64,000 nucleotides of DNA. It comes from Peptoniphilus catoniae. Lineage in GTDB: Bacteria > Bacillota > Clostridia > Tissierellales > Peptoniphilaceae. Of this stretch, positions 48,217 to 57,602 are shown in pieces. The stretch is taken from the NCBI RefSeq assembly GCF_901447155.2, contig NZ_LR588413.1, forward strand, positions 248,001-312,000, read 5' to 3'. Below the pieces are notes generated by a model. The model had not been told where the DNA came from, searched no databases, and worked only from the letters and a program-made list of their open reading frames with translations. The stretch's first letter is position 1. Each line of letters opens with the position of its first letter. Both the position numbers and the translations under genes were made by a program.

Positions 48217-50595
48217 CTAAATAAATTCTATATCAACATAAACATTGTCTTTTTGTAATTTAGCTTTTCTATTGATTGATACCCACTTTATCAAGTTTGT
48301 TAACCTTTCAAGTTTATCCTGGTGAACCTTAAGTGTAATTTTACTTTTGTATTCATTTTTTATTCTGGGCATCCTTATAATTCTCGTATGCTCAAAATAC
48401 AAGTCATTTGCATTTTTACCTAGAGAAGTTAAAAAATCGTAAGCATTTTCTTCAATTTTATCTTCTTTATTTGAACTGAAGTATATGTTTATCATCTTTG
48501 TAAATGGAGGGTACAAAAATTCCTTTCGCAAGCTTATTTCTTTTTTATAAAAAGATTCATAATCAAAATCCTTAGCATATTCCACTGCATAATTATCAGG
48601 GTTATAGGTTTGAATAACTACATCTCCGCCCCTGTAACTTCTACCCGCTCGTCCCGAAACTTGAGTAAGAAGCTGAAAGGTTGTTTCATTAGCTCTATAC
48701 TCTGATATAAAAAGAGAAAGATCCGCCGCTATTATTCCTACTAAAGTTACATTTTCAAAGTCAAGACCTTTAGAAAGCATTTGTGTACCTATAAGTATAT
48801 CTATCTTTCCTTCTTTCATGTCCTTATAAACTCTATCGTAGGAGTCTTTTTCTCCCATAGTGTCCCTATCCATTCTAAAGATTTTTGCATTTTCAAAAAG
48901 TTTTTTTACTTCTTCTTCCACCTTCTGAGTTCCTATACCAAACTGTCTTATATATTTGCTACCGCAGCTGGGACATTTATCAACAGGCTTCTTAGTGCTG
49001 CCGCAATAGTGACATCTCAGAATATTATTCTTTCTATGGTAAGTCATAGATATGTCACAGTTTTCGCATTTTATTACGTATCCACAGGACCTGCAGGATA
49101 CAAAGTTTGAAAATCCTCTTCTGTTTAAAAATAATATTACCTGCTCGCCCTTTTTTAATCTATCCTCTATTTTATCTCTAAGAGAGGCGCTGAATATAGA
49201 TGTGTTGCCCTTAATAAGCTCATAACGCATATCAACTACTTCTGTCTTAGGCATAGTAGCCTTAGGCATTGCTCTTTTTTTTAACTTATATAACTTGTAA
49301 TCTCCCTCTAAAGCCTTATAATAGCTTTCAACATCCGGAGTTGCCGATCCCAATACAAGCTTTCCTGATAAAATCTCCATTCTCTTTTCAGCAACCTCCA
49401 GGGTGTTATACCTTAAAGCATTATGAAATCTATAAGAACCATCATGCTCCTCATCTATTATTATCATTTTAAGATTCTTAAAGGGGGCAAAAACTGCAGA
49501 TCTAGCTCCCACAACTACATCAACCTTGGAATTTTTTATCTGTTGCCAAGAGTCGTATCTCTCGCCGAGAGAAAGCCTTGAGTGCATTACTGATACTCTA
49601 TCATTAAATCTGCCCTTAAATCTTTCTATCATTTGTGGAGTAAGACTTATCTCCGGTAAAAGGACTATAACCTGACCCCCGGATGCAACTACATCCTCTG
49701 CCAGTTTTAAATAAACTTCAGTTTTACCTGACCCGGTAAGTCCGTAAATTAAAGATGTCCCGGAATTATCTTCCTTAATTCCCTTAAAAGCCTTAAGTTG
49801 GTCTAAATTAAGTCTATGGATTACACTTTCATAGGACCCCTGATAAAAGGATCTTAAAATTTCCTTCTTATAGATTTCTAAAAGTCCCTTTACCTCAAGA
49901 GTTTTAACAGGTGAGTCTGAAATATTAAGATTTCTTAGAAGCTCTACCATAGATGATTCTTCAGCTTGCAGATATTTAATTACTTGTTCCTGTTTATTTG
50001 TAAGCTTTATGCTTTTTTCGGCTATTAAATTAAGATAATCTTCGTTAAGCCTTACAAAATTTTGGTATTTTTTCCCTACAATACTTTCTACTTCAAAGTC
50101 AAGCTTTGCTATTCCCCCGCTAATTAAGTCCTTTATTTTTTCTCTTGCTTCTGTATCGTTATCCAAGCCTTCAAGGGAGTAATCTCTCTTTTTTAATTCC
50201 TCTATAATAATAGAGTCATCCTTGCTTAGCTCCTCAGGCTTAATCAATTCGATTTTTCTCTTTATCTTTTTAATATCTCCCGGAGGCATAATAGGTGCAA
50301 AGCTTTTTGAAATACCGGTTAAATATTTTTCAGACATCCAAAAACCCAGTTCAATTAAATCACTTGTAATAATAGGTTCATAATCCACCAAATCTATTAT
50401 AGATTTTACCTTATAATCCCCGTCAGGCTTTAAATCGACGCTTACTACAGTAGCAATTTCCTTTTTGTTCCCTCTGCCAAAGGGTACCACTACTCTCATT
50501 CCAGGTTCAATTTTTAAACTATCTTCACACTTATAGGTATAAAGACTATCAATTTGAGATATGCTGTTTTGAATAAAAACTTTTAAATACTTCAT
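48217..50595 (-). CDS. priA: Primosomal protein N' (PriA helicase)
   Basis: PriA reloads the replisome at stalled forks. The 792-residue helicase has the N-terminal 3'-end-binding domain, Walker A GLTGSGKTEVY near residue 287, a DEEH box near 380, and the two-zinc cluster motif running from CRSCGYVIKCENC to CPSCGSKY near 505-545. Motif VI appears as QVSGRAGR near 645. It is the first gene of a long minus-strand operon through def, fmt, the peptidase, rsmB, rlmN, the phosphatase, prkC, rsgA, rpe and thiN. Confidence 0.96.
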   Translation of the reverse strand: MKYLKVFIQNSISQIDSLYTYKCEDSLKIEPGMRVVVPFGRGNKKEIATVVSVDLKPDGDYKVKSIIDLVDYEPIITSDLIELGFWMSEKYLTGISKSFAPIMPPGDIKKIKRKIELIKPEELSKDDSIIIEELKKRDYSLEGLDNDTEAREKIKDLISGGIAKLDFEVESIVGKKYQNFVRLNEDYLNLIAEKSIKLTNKQEQVIKYLQAEESSMVELLRNLNISDSPVKTLEVKGLLEIYKKEILRSFYQGSYESVIHRLNLDQLKAFKGIKEDNSGTSLIYGLTGSGKTEVYLKLAEDVVASGGQVIVLLPEISLTPQMIERFKGRFNDRVSVMHSRLSLGERYDSWQQIKNSKVDVVVGARSAVFAPFKNLKMIIIDEEHDGSYRFHNALRYNTLEVAEKRMEILSGKLVLGSATPDVESYYKALEGDYKLYKLKKRAMPKATMPKTEVVDMRYELIKGNTSIFSASLRDKIEDRLKKGEQVILFLNRRGFSNFVSCRSCGYVIKCENCDISMTYHRKNNILRCHYCGSTKKPVDKCPSCGSKYIRQFGIGTQKVEEEVKKLFENAKIFRMDRDTMGEKDSYDRVYKDMKEGKIDILIGTQMLSKGLDFENVTLVGIIAADLSLFISEYRANETTFQLLTQVSGRAGRSYRGGDVVIQTYNPDNYAVEYAKDFDYESFYKKEISLRKEFLYPPFTKMINIYFSSNKEDKIEENAYDFLTSLGKNANDLYFEHTRIIRMPRIKNEYKSKITLKVHQDKLERLTNLIKWVSINRKAKLQKDNVYVDIEFI

Positions 50596-50748
50596 TTGCC
50601 ACCTAAATCATAATTTACTTTATGAATACAATTTTAGTTTAAAGAAAGTCTAAAATCAATTAGCATATTTAGTTAAAAAATTTAAGTCAAAATAATGTCA
50701 AAAATAATTATATAAAAACTTTTAACTGTGATTAATTTATCAGGTTTA

Positions 50749-50757
50749 TGTTATAAT
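50749..50757 (+). promoter_or_regulatory. Extended -10 promoter of the NfnAB-like gene
   Basis: TGTTATAAT is an extended -10 element with a perfect TATAAT at 50752-50757, about 30 bases before the start codon. There is no strong -35 at 17 bases. The 190-bp gap is shared with the divergent priA operon. Confidence 0.55.
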
Positions 50758-50786
50758 CGTAGTAACAAAATAAGGGAGTGATAAAT

Positions 50787-53105
50787 TTGTTTGAGATTTT
50801 AAAAAAAACCTATATCGCGCCTGATACTATTCAAATGAGTATTATGGCACCTCGTGTTGCAGCCTCCGCTCAACCCGGACAATTTGTTATCATTATTGCA
50901 GATGAGTATTCTGAAAGAATTCCTTTAACTATATGCGATTATGATACTAAAAAAGGTACAGTAGATATAGTAATTAAAGTTGCAGGTTCATCTACACAAA
51001 AAATCTGTAACCTTAATGAAGGCGAATACTTTAGAGACTTTGTAGGTCCTCTTGGAAATCCAAGTGACCTTGTCCACGAAGATCCTGAAGCTCTTAAGAA
51101 GAAGAAGGTTCTTTTTGTAGGTGGCGGTGCCGGTATAGCTCCTATATACTGTCAAGTTAAATGGTGCCACGAAAACGGCCTTGATGCAGACGTGCTTATA
51201 GCCGCAAAAACTGAAGAATTTTTAATCTTAACAGAAGAGCTTAAGGCTACTTGCGGTAATTTATACATTGCAACTGATGATGGTTCTGTAGGATTTAAGG
51301 GACTTGTTACTGAAAAATTAGCTAAACTTATAGAAGAAGAGCATAAGGAATATGACCTTATAGTTGCTATAGGACCTATGATAATGATGAAGTTTGTGTG
51401 CGAGCTTACTAAAGAATATAAAATCCCAACTACAGTATCTCTTAACCCTATAATGGTTGACGGTACCGGTATGTGCGGTGCTTGTCGTTGTAACGTAGGC
51501 GGAAAAACAAAGTTTGCTTGTGTAGACGGTCCCGAATTTGATGGTCACCTGGTAGATTTTGATAATGCCATAGTTAGACAAAGACAATATAAGGATGCTA
51601 GAAATAAAAAATTCTCTTTAGATAATAAGCCGGATATTACCAAGGAAATAAAAGAAGAAAAGAAAAACATTAAGCTTGAAGAAGAATTAAGCCAAGCTGA
51701 AGCTCAAGATTCTTCTAAAAAATCCGACAGATTTATAAAAATTCCTGTAAAAAATCAAGACCCGGATGTGCGTATTAACAACTTTAATGAAGTTTGCCTA
51801 GGCTATACAAAAGGAGAAGCAGTTAAAGAAGCTAAAAGATGCCTTAACTGTAAAAAACCTCTTTGCGTAGGCGGCTGCCCTGTTGCTATAGACATACCCG
51901 GATTTATTAAAGAAATTGCAAATGAAAACTTTGAACAAGCTTTTAAGGTTTTATCAAACTATACAGCTCTACCTGCAGTTTGCGGAAGAGTATGCCCTCA
52001 AGAAACCCAATGTGAAGAAAGATGTATTTTAGGTAAAAGAGGCGATGCCGTATCTATAGGTAAGCTTGAAAGATTTGTTGCAGATTACGCTAGAGAAAAT
52101 GAACTTCAAAAAATCAATAAGCCTGCTCAAAACTCTCACAAGGTTGCTGTTGTAGGGGCCGGTCCTGCAGGACTTACTTGTGCGGGAGAACTTGCTAAGT
52201 CAGGCTATGATGTTAATATATTTGAAGTACTTCATGTTCCCGGAGGAGTTTTAGTTTACGGTATTCCTGAATTCAGACTTCCTGATGAAATTGTTGCTCA
52301 CGAAGTTAAAGGTCTTTTAGATTTAGGAGTAAAAATTAATACAGACGTTTTAGTTGGAAGAACCGTTACAGTGGATCAACTCCTTCAAGAGGGTTATGAA
52401 GCTGTATTTATAGGATCAGGCGCAGGACTTCCAAAGTTTATGAACATACCTGGAGAAGACTTAAACGGAGTTTCCTCAGCAAATGAATTTTTAACTAGAG
52501 TAAACCTTATGAGATCAGTTGTTGAAGGCTATGAAACCCCTGTTAAAATTGGTGATAAGGTAGCTGTCGTAGGTGGCGGGAACGTAGCAATGGACGCTGC
52601 AAGAGTTGCAAGAAGACTTGGTAGTGAGGTTACTATTTTATACAGAAGAACCGATGCCGAGCTTCCTGCAAGAAGAGAAGAAATCGAACATGCTAAAGAA
52701 GAAGGAATAAGATTTGAAATGCTTACAGCTCCTGTTGAAATTATAGGAGATGAATCAGGCAATGTTAAATCTGTTAAATGTATAAGAAATGAACTTGGAG
52801 AGCCTGACGATTCCGGCAGAAGAAGACCTGTTAAAATTGAAGGATCAGAGTTTGAAGAGGAGTTCCAAACAGTAATTATGGCTTTAGGTACATCACCTAA
52901 TCCGCTTATATCTCGTACTACAAAGGGATTGGATATAACAAACTGGGGCGGAATTATTATAGATGACAGAGGTCAAACTTCAAGAGAAGAAATTTATGCA
53001 GGTGGAGATGCCGTAACAGGATCAGCTACAGTTATCCTTGCCATGGGTGCAGGAAAAACAGCAGCAGAAAAAATCCATGAATATATAAGTAATAAAAATA
53101 ATTAA
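50787..53105 (+). CDS. Fused NfnB/NfnA-like flavoprotein (PyrK-type reductase plus GltD-type oxidoreductase)
   Basis: Two normally separate flavoproteins are joined in about 772 residues. The first 275 are a PyrK/ferredoxin-NADP-reductase-like FAD and NAD domain (GGGAGIAPIYCQVK near 110) with a [2Fe-2S] site GMCGACRCNVGG near 230. After a charged linker, residues about 310-772 are a GltD-like unit with cysteine clusters CLNCKKPLCVGGC and CGRVCPQETQCEERC and two dinucleotide folds (VGAGPAGLTCAGE, VGGGNVAMDAAR). The pair matches NfnAB, which bifurcates electrons between NADPH, NAD and ferredoxin; glutamate synthase is the alternative. The frame opens with GTG at 50778, but AAGGGAG fits only TTG at 50787. 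Confidence 0.85.
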   Translation: MFEILKKTYIAPDTIQMSIMAPRVAASAQPGQFVIIIADEYSERIPLTICDYDTKKGTVDIVIKVAGSSTQKICNLNEGEYFRDFVGPLGNPSDLVHEDPEALKKKKVLFVGGGAGIAPIYCQVKWCHENGLDADVLIAAKTEEFLILTEELKATCGNLYIATDDGSVGFKGLVTEKLAKLIEEEHKEYDLIVAIGPMIMMKFVCELTKEYKIPTTVSLNPIMVDGTGMCGACRCNVGGKTKFACVDGPEFDGHLVDFDNAIVRQRQYKDARNKKFSLDNKPDITKEIKEEKKNIKLEEELSQAEAQDSSKKSDRFIKIPVKNQDPDVRINNFNEVCLGYTKGEAVKEAKRCLNCKKPLCVGGCPVAIDIPGFIKEIANENFEQAFKVLSNYTALPAVCGRVCPQETQCEERCILGKRGDAVSIGKLERFVADYARENELQKINKPAQNSHKVAVVGAGPAGLTCAGELAKSGYDVNIFEVLHVPGGVLVYGIPEFRLPDEIVAHEVKGLLDLGVKINTDVLVGRTVTVDQLLQEGYEAVFIGSGAGLPKFMNIPGEDLNGVSSANEFLTRVNLMRSVVEGYETPVKIGDKVAVVGGGNVAMDAARVARRLGSEVTILYRRTDAELPARREEIEHAKEEGIRFEMLTAPVEIIGDESGNVKSVKCIRNELGEPDDSGRRRPVKIEGSEFEEEFQTVIMALGTSPNPLISRTTKGLDITNWGGIIIDDRGQTSREEIYAGGDAVTGSATVILAMGAGKTAAEKIHEYISNKNN

Positions 53106-53108
53106 TAA

Positions 53109-53188
53109 AAAAGAGAGCTTTCTTTCATGTTTATTCTCCCTACAGTTTTATCCTGTAAGGAGAGTAAACATATAACTAAGCTCTCTTT
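53109..53188. terminator. Long bidirectional terminator hairpin between convergent genes
   Basis: Outer arms AAAGAGAGCTT/AAGCTCTCTTT (53110-53120 and 53178-53188) enclose a second hairpin with 19-base arms (53127-53145 and 53153-53171, two G-U-type differences). T runs stand on both sides. It serves the NfnAB-like gene and the convergent DsbA-fold gene, and overlaps the latter's stop codon. Confidence 0.75.
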
Positions 53189-54009
53189 ATTTCTTTTCCT
53201 GTTCCTATTTCCTCTATAATAATTAATTTTTCATCTTCTAACTCTTTTAACAGCTGATTTATTTTTTCCTCATCTTCAAAGAGCTCAACAAGCTCAGCAG
53301 GATAAACCTTTTTATATCTATCTATAAATTCAAGAAGGTTTTGTCTGTTAAGGAAAACTTCTCTTTTTTCTAAGTTGGAAAATCTATCTATAAAGTCAAT
53401 AAGTTCTTTTTTATTTTTATAACCCTTTATTATATATTCCTTTCCTTTTTCATCTGTATACATAAAATTCGGAAATGCTTCCAATCTTCTATCGAAAGTT
53501 TTCATTCTGTCGGATAAAAACTCTTCAGAAGATTCACTTTCAAAAGTCTCTCTAAAATCTTCTCTGTCTATTCCAAGCTTAGAGGCTATATCTACAAGTA
53601 CATTAATATCCATGGTATTTCGTCCATATAAGATTGTAGCAAGTCTTAATTCTCTTAAGTAGCTATTGGCCATTTTAGGGTCAAGGAGCCTTGCTGTAAC
53701 AAAAGCTCTATTAATAAAATAGGTGCTTGGATTTTCCCTTGATAAAAGTTTTGGAGTCTTGTTCATAATAGGCATCTTATGAATATCTGAACCTGACTTC
53801 CATATAGTTAAAAGAATTTTATTTGCCATTTCATCTGAATCCTTGTCCTTCATGTTCATAGGCAATATATCCCTGTAGTCAGCTATAAGGCCTCCCATTG
53901 TATTTACAAATTCAATCTGTCCCTTATATATATAATCTATAGCTCTAAGAACTTTTTCCTCACCATAGGACCATGTACACACTGCATCTGAAAAAATATC
54001 TATTCTCAT
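53176..54009 (-). CDS. DsbA-fold protein (FrnE/SpxH-like) with CxxS site
   Basis: The 277-residue protein begins MRIDIFSDAVCTWSYGEE, where the thioredoxin active site should be CxxC; here the second cysteine is serine (CTWS). The helical insert and later GYKNKKELIDFI strand fit DsbA/FrnE-type proteins. There is no signal peptide, so it acts in the cytoplasm. The arrangement recalls SpxH/YjbH, an adaptor for proteolysis of Spx, but no Spx gene is near. A C-terminal extension of about 80 residues looks like a small winged-helix or charged tail. Redox, adaptor or isomerase roles are open. Confidence 0.7.
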   Translation of the reverse strand: MRIDIFSDAVCTWSYGEEKVLRAIDYIYKGQIEFVNTMGGLIADYRDILPMNMKDKDSDEMANKILLTIWKSGSDIHKMPIMNKTPKLLSRENPSTYFINRAFVTARLLDPKMANSYLRELRLATILYGRNTMDINVLVDIASKLGIDREDFRETFESESSEEFLSDRMKTFDRRLEAFPNFMYTDEKGKEYIIKGYKNKKELIDFIDRFSNLEKREVFLNRQNLLEFIDRYKKVYPAELVELFEDEEKINQLLKELEDEKLIIIEEIGTGKEIKRA

Positions 54010-54040
54010 AAGAAACCTCCTTTATCTTACTATACCCATC

Positions 54041-55210
54041 TCATATAACAAACATTATTAATTTAAAAATTAAGTGAGATGCAAGACCTGCAACAAGCCC
54101 TCCTATAGTATGAGAAATTATAGCCTTCCCTGATAAATCGCTTTCTCCAATAGCAGACATCATAGCAATGTGTGTGGATAAATATCCACTCCAACACATA
54201 GATATGGAAGTAAAAACAGCCAAGTCTTGTGCACTTATAAGACCTTTCTTCATAAGATCCGGAATTAAACCTATGGCAGCGCCTGCACTACCTAATGATG
54301 TAATTGGTACCGCTATGGACTCAGGAGACTTAAAGCCAAATAGGGGCTGGATAATAAAGCTGAGCTTTTCACCTATATAAGGTAGAATAGGAACTCCTTG
54401 ACCTGCAGATCCGTCATAAACCCCTCCTGCAGGAGCAGTGTTACTAATTAAAAGGACAAAACTGCATATTAAAAGAACTCCAGGTATAATTTGAAATCCA
54501 AGCTCGACTCCGGAGGCTCCTCCTTTAATTAAAGAGTTAATAAATCTGCTAAAGATGTTCTCCTTATTACAGTTATTATTAAAAGAATTATTAAAAGAAG
54601 ATTTTTCCTCTGCTGCATTTTTATAAGCGTCCGGTCCATAATATTTCTTTGTAAATCCGAGCATTAATCTTACACTAACTATACTTCCTATAATAGCTCC
54701 AAGATTACCTATAATTGCAGCAAGTATAGCACCCTTCATAGGCAAGCTCATAATTGTCGCTGTTACTATAAGGCCCATTCCAAAGGATGTACCTAAATTA
54801 GTAAGGGCGGGAAACTGGTATTTTTTAAAATAAGATTTATATTCCTCATTTTCAGCTAAGCTAAGCATAGCCGGATTGTCTGATATGTAACAAGTTAAAA
54901 CTCCCCAAGCTGAAGCACCAGGTAGAGAATAAAAAGGGTTCATTAATAAAGATAAAAAAGAATTTAAACATTTAATGACTTTAAATTCCATAAATAAAGC
55001 ACCTATACCACCTGTTATTACACATATTGCCATTAAGTAAAAACAAATATCCATTAACAAAGAGTAAGAAGTATTCAAAATAGTTTTAATCATATTAATA
55101 GGTCCCATTTTATTCCCTATATAACCGAATATAAGAAAAAATATTAATAAGAAACTTACACTCTCTACCACATCTATTTTAGTTAAATTACTTTTTTTAT
55201 GTGTATCCAT
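54041..55210 (-). CDS. Gate-domain (nucleoside-recognition) membrane protein
   Basis: The 389-residue protein has about nine membrane segments. Blocks such as LPGASAWGVLTCYISDNPAM near residue 95 and the GSAGAAIGLIPDLMKKG loop near 308 match a clostridial family that I recall as CD0519/CD1768, with nucleoside-recognition Gate repeats. The substrate is unknown. It lies 31 bp before the DsbA-fold gene in the same direction. It is a different subfamily from the YjiH-type protein at 10 kb. Confidence 0.65.
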   Translation of the reverse strand: MDTHKKSNLTKIDVVESVSFLLIFFLIFGYIGNKMGPINMIKTILNTSYSLLMDICFYLMAICVITGGIGALFMEFKVIKCLNSFLSLLMNPFYSLPGASAWGVLTCYISDNPAMLSLAENEEYKSYFKKYQFPALTNLGTSFGMGLIVTATIMSLPMKGAILAAIIGNLGAIIGSIVSVRLMLGFTKKYYGPDAYKNAAEEKSSFNNSFNNNCNKENIFSRFINSLIKGGASGVELGFQIIPGVLLICSFVLLISNTAPAGGVYDGSAGQGVPILPYIGEKLSFIIQPLFGFKSPESIAVPITSLGSAGAAIGLIPDLMKKGLISAQDLAVFTSISMCWSGYLSTHIAMMSAIGESDLSGKAIISHTIGGLVAGLASHLIFKLIMFVI

Positions 55211-55391
55211 AAATCCTCCGTTTTTAGTAAAGCTTTTCTAAACATTTAAAGTATACTCTAGAAAATCTCACAATTCAATTGTATATATCTTGTAAATTCA
55301 TTTGTCTTATTTAGGTAAAATATTTTTAATTTTTTTTATTAATTTAATAAATAAAAGCAAAAATAGCTTAATTTAAAGCTTTTAGTGAATC

Positions 55392-55445
55392 ACGATATAT
55401 TGTTGTTTTAAATAATATATATTGCATTTTTATACTATATATGGT
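55392..55445 (+). promoter_or_regulatory. Two NrdR-box-like sites upstream of nrdD
   Basis: ACGATATATTGT (55392-55403) and ACTATATATGGT (55434-55445) both fit the NrdR consensus AC-W-ATATAT-W-GT closely. Their spacing is 42 bp, four helical turns, as usual for paired NrdR boxes. The AT-rich stretch between them (AATAATATATATTG) probably holds the -10. The rest of the 268-bp gap shows no other clear element. Confidence 0.7.
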
Positions 55446-55478
55446 ATTCTTGTCTCATCAATAAACGAGGTGTTAAAA

Positions 55479-57602
55479 ATGATTGAAGTAATTAAAAGAA
55501 ATGGAGTTAAGGTTCCCTTTGATGGGGATAAAATAAAAATAGCTATAGAAAAAGCTATGCACTCATCAAATGGAATTTTTGTAGAAAACCAAGCCGAGCA
55601 AATAGCAGAAGAAATTAAAAATTATGCTGAAAGCTTGGAAGACCCTATGTCAATATTTGACATTGAAGAGCAAGTTTATTATAAACTTATAAACTATAAC
55701 AATCCGGCTACTGCAAGAGCCTATGAAAACTACAAGGCAGTACAAGCTTATAAGAGAGAGCAAAATACTACAGATAATGAAATTTTAGGACTTCTAAACA
55801 GAACTAATGTAGACGTTATGGATGAAAACTCAAATAAAAACGCTATTATAGCCTCTACTCAAAGAGACTTAATAGCAGGTGAAGTTTCAAAGGATATTGC
55901 CAAAAGAAAAATGCTTCCCCAAGATTTAGTTGCAGCTCATGAAAACGGAGTTATACATATCCATGACTTGGATTATATAATTCAACCTATTTTCAACTGT
56001 TGTCTTGTAAATATGAAGGATATGTTGGATAACGGAACAGTTGTTAACGGCAAAATGATAGAAACGCCTAAGTCTTTCCAAGTAGCTTGCAACGTAATGA
56101 CCCAAATAATTGCACAAATAGCTTCAAACCAATATGGTGGACAATCTATTAATATAGCTTGCCTAGGCAAATATCTTAGAAAATCTTATGAAAAGAATTT
56201 GAATTTAGCTCTTGATACCCTTGGAGATCTTGAACTTGCCGAAAAAATGGCAGTAAAAATGACTAAAAAAGACCTTGAAAGCGGTATTCAAACTATTCAA
56301 TACCAAATCAACACACTAATGACTTCAAATGGTCAAGCTCCTTTTGTAACTTTGTTTATGCACCTTGAAGACTCTGATCCCTACGTAAATGAGATTGCCC
56401 AAATTATTGAAGAAATATTGAAGCAAAGAATTAAGGGAATCAAAAACGATGCAGGTGTTTATGTAACTCCGGCATTTCCTAAGTTAATTTATGTTCTTGA
56501 CGAAAACAATGTTAAAAAAGATTCAAAATACTATTACCTAACTTCCCTTGCTATTAGATGTACCGCAAAAAGAATGTATCCAGATTATATTTCAGCAAAG
56601 AAAATGAAGGCAAACTATGAAGGTAATGTATTTAGTCCAATGGGATGTAGAGCTTTCTTGCCTCCTTATAAGGACGATAAAGGTAGATACAAATTTGAAG
56701 GTAGATTTAACATAGGCGCTTGCTCAATTAACCTTCCTCAAATAGGAATTCTTGCAGGCGGAGATGAAAGTAAGTTTTTCAGTCTACTTGAAAAAAGACT
56801 TGAGCTTGTAAAACAAGTCGGTTTAATAAGATATGAACACCTGAAAAACGTCACCAGTGATTCTTCACCTATTCACTGGCAACACGGGGCAATTTCAAGA
56901 CTTGGTAAACATGAATCAATTGCACCTCTATTAAGAAATGGTTACTCCACTGTTTCTTTAGGTTATATAGGAATCTATGAAGCAACTATTTTAACAAAAG
57001 GCGTATCTCACACAGATCCTAAAGGTTATGAATTTGCCATGAGAATTATGGACCATTTAAATGCTGCAGTTAAAAGATGGACTGAGGAAACAGGACTTAA
57101 GTTCACACTTTACGCTACACCTGCAGAAAGCTTAACTAACAGATTCTGTTCAATTGATAGGGATAGATTTGGAGTAATAGAAAATGTAACAGACAAAGGC
57201 TACTACACCAACTCCTTCCATGTAGATGTTAGAGAAAAAATTTCAGCATTTGAAAAATTCAGTTTCGAGTCCAAGTTCCAAGACAGATCTACGGGCGGTT
57301 GTATATCCTATGTAGAAATACCTAATATGTCTCAAAATCTTGAAGCCCTGGAAACAATAGTAAGATATATATATGACAACATCCAATATGCTGAATTTAA
57401 TACGAAATCAGACTACTGCTCAGAATGTGGATTTGACGGAGAAATAAAGCTTAACGATGAAAACCAATGGGAATGCCCTCAATGTGGTAATAAAGATAAG
57501 TCTACCTTAACTGTTGTAAGAAGAACCTGCGGTTATCTTGGAGAAAATTTCTGGAACGAAGGTAGAACTAAGGAAATCCATGATAGGGTGCTACACATTT
57601 AA
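55479..57602 (+). CDS. nrdD: Anaerobic ribonucleoside-triphosphate reductase NrdD
   Basis: NrdD makes deoxynucleotides without oxygen. It has an N-terminal ATP-cone (MIEVIKRNGVKVPFDGDKI), the catalytic barrel, a C-terminal zinc site CSECGFDGE followed by CPQCGNK, and the glycyl-radical loop RRTCGYLGENFWNEGR at the end, with the radical glycine. The frame could start earlier at 55422, but AGGTG lies before the ATG at 55479 and the ATP-cone begins there (707 residues). nrdG overlaps its stop codon. NrdR-box-like sites upstream suggest repression when dATP is plentiful. Confidence 0.96.
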   Translation: MIEVIKRNGVKVPFDGDKIKIAIEKAMHSSNGIFVENQAEQIAEEIKNYAESLEDPMSIFDIEEQVYYKLINYNNPATARAYENYKAVQAYKREQNTTDNEILGLLNRTNVDVMDENSNKNAIIASTQRDLIAGEVSKDIAKRKMLPQDLVAAHENGVIHIHDLDYIIQPIFNCCLVNMKDMLDNGTVVNGKMIETPKSFQVACNVMTQIIAQIASNQYGGQSINIACLGKYLRKSYEKNLNLALDTLGDLELAEKMAVKMTKKDLESGIQTIQYQINTLMTSNGQAPFVTLFMHLEDSDPYVNEIAQIIEEILKQRIKGIKNDAGVYVTPAFPKLIYVLDENNVKKDSKYYYLTSLAIRCTAKRMYPDYISAKKMKANYEGNVFSPMGCRAFLPPYKDDKGRYKFEGRFNIGACSINLPQIGILAGGDESKFFSLLEKRLELVKQVGLIRYEHLKNVTSDSSPIHWQHGAISRLGKHESIAPLLRNGYSTVSLGYIGIYEATILTKGVSHTDPKGYEFAMRIMDHLNAAVKRWTEETGLKFTLYATPAESLTNRFCSIDRDRFGVIENVTDKGYYTNSFHVDVREKISAFEKFSFESKFQDRSTGGCISYVEIPNMSQNLEALETIVRYIYDNIQYAEFNTKSDYCSECGFDGEIKLNDENQWECPQCGNKDKSTLTVVRRTCGYLGENFWNEGRTKEIHDRVLHI

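Noticed and set aside
50722-50740. Rex or FNR operator in the priA/NfnAB gap (TTAA-6-TTAA)
   Set aside because: Half-sites and spacing do not fit the known consensus sequences well; likely chance in AT-rich DNA.
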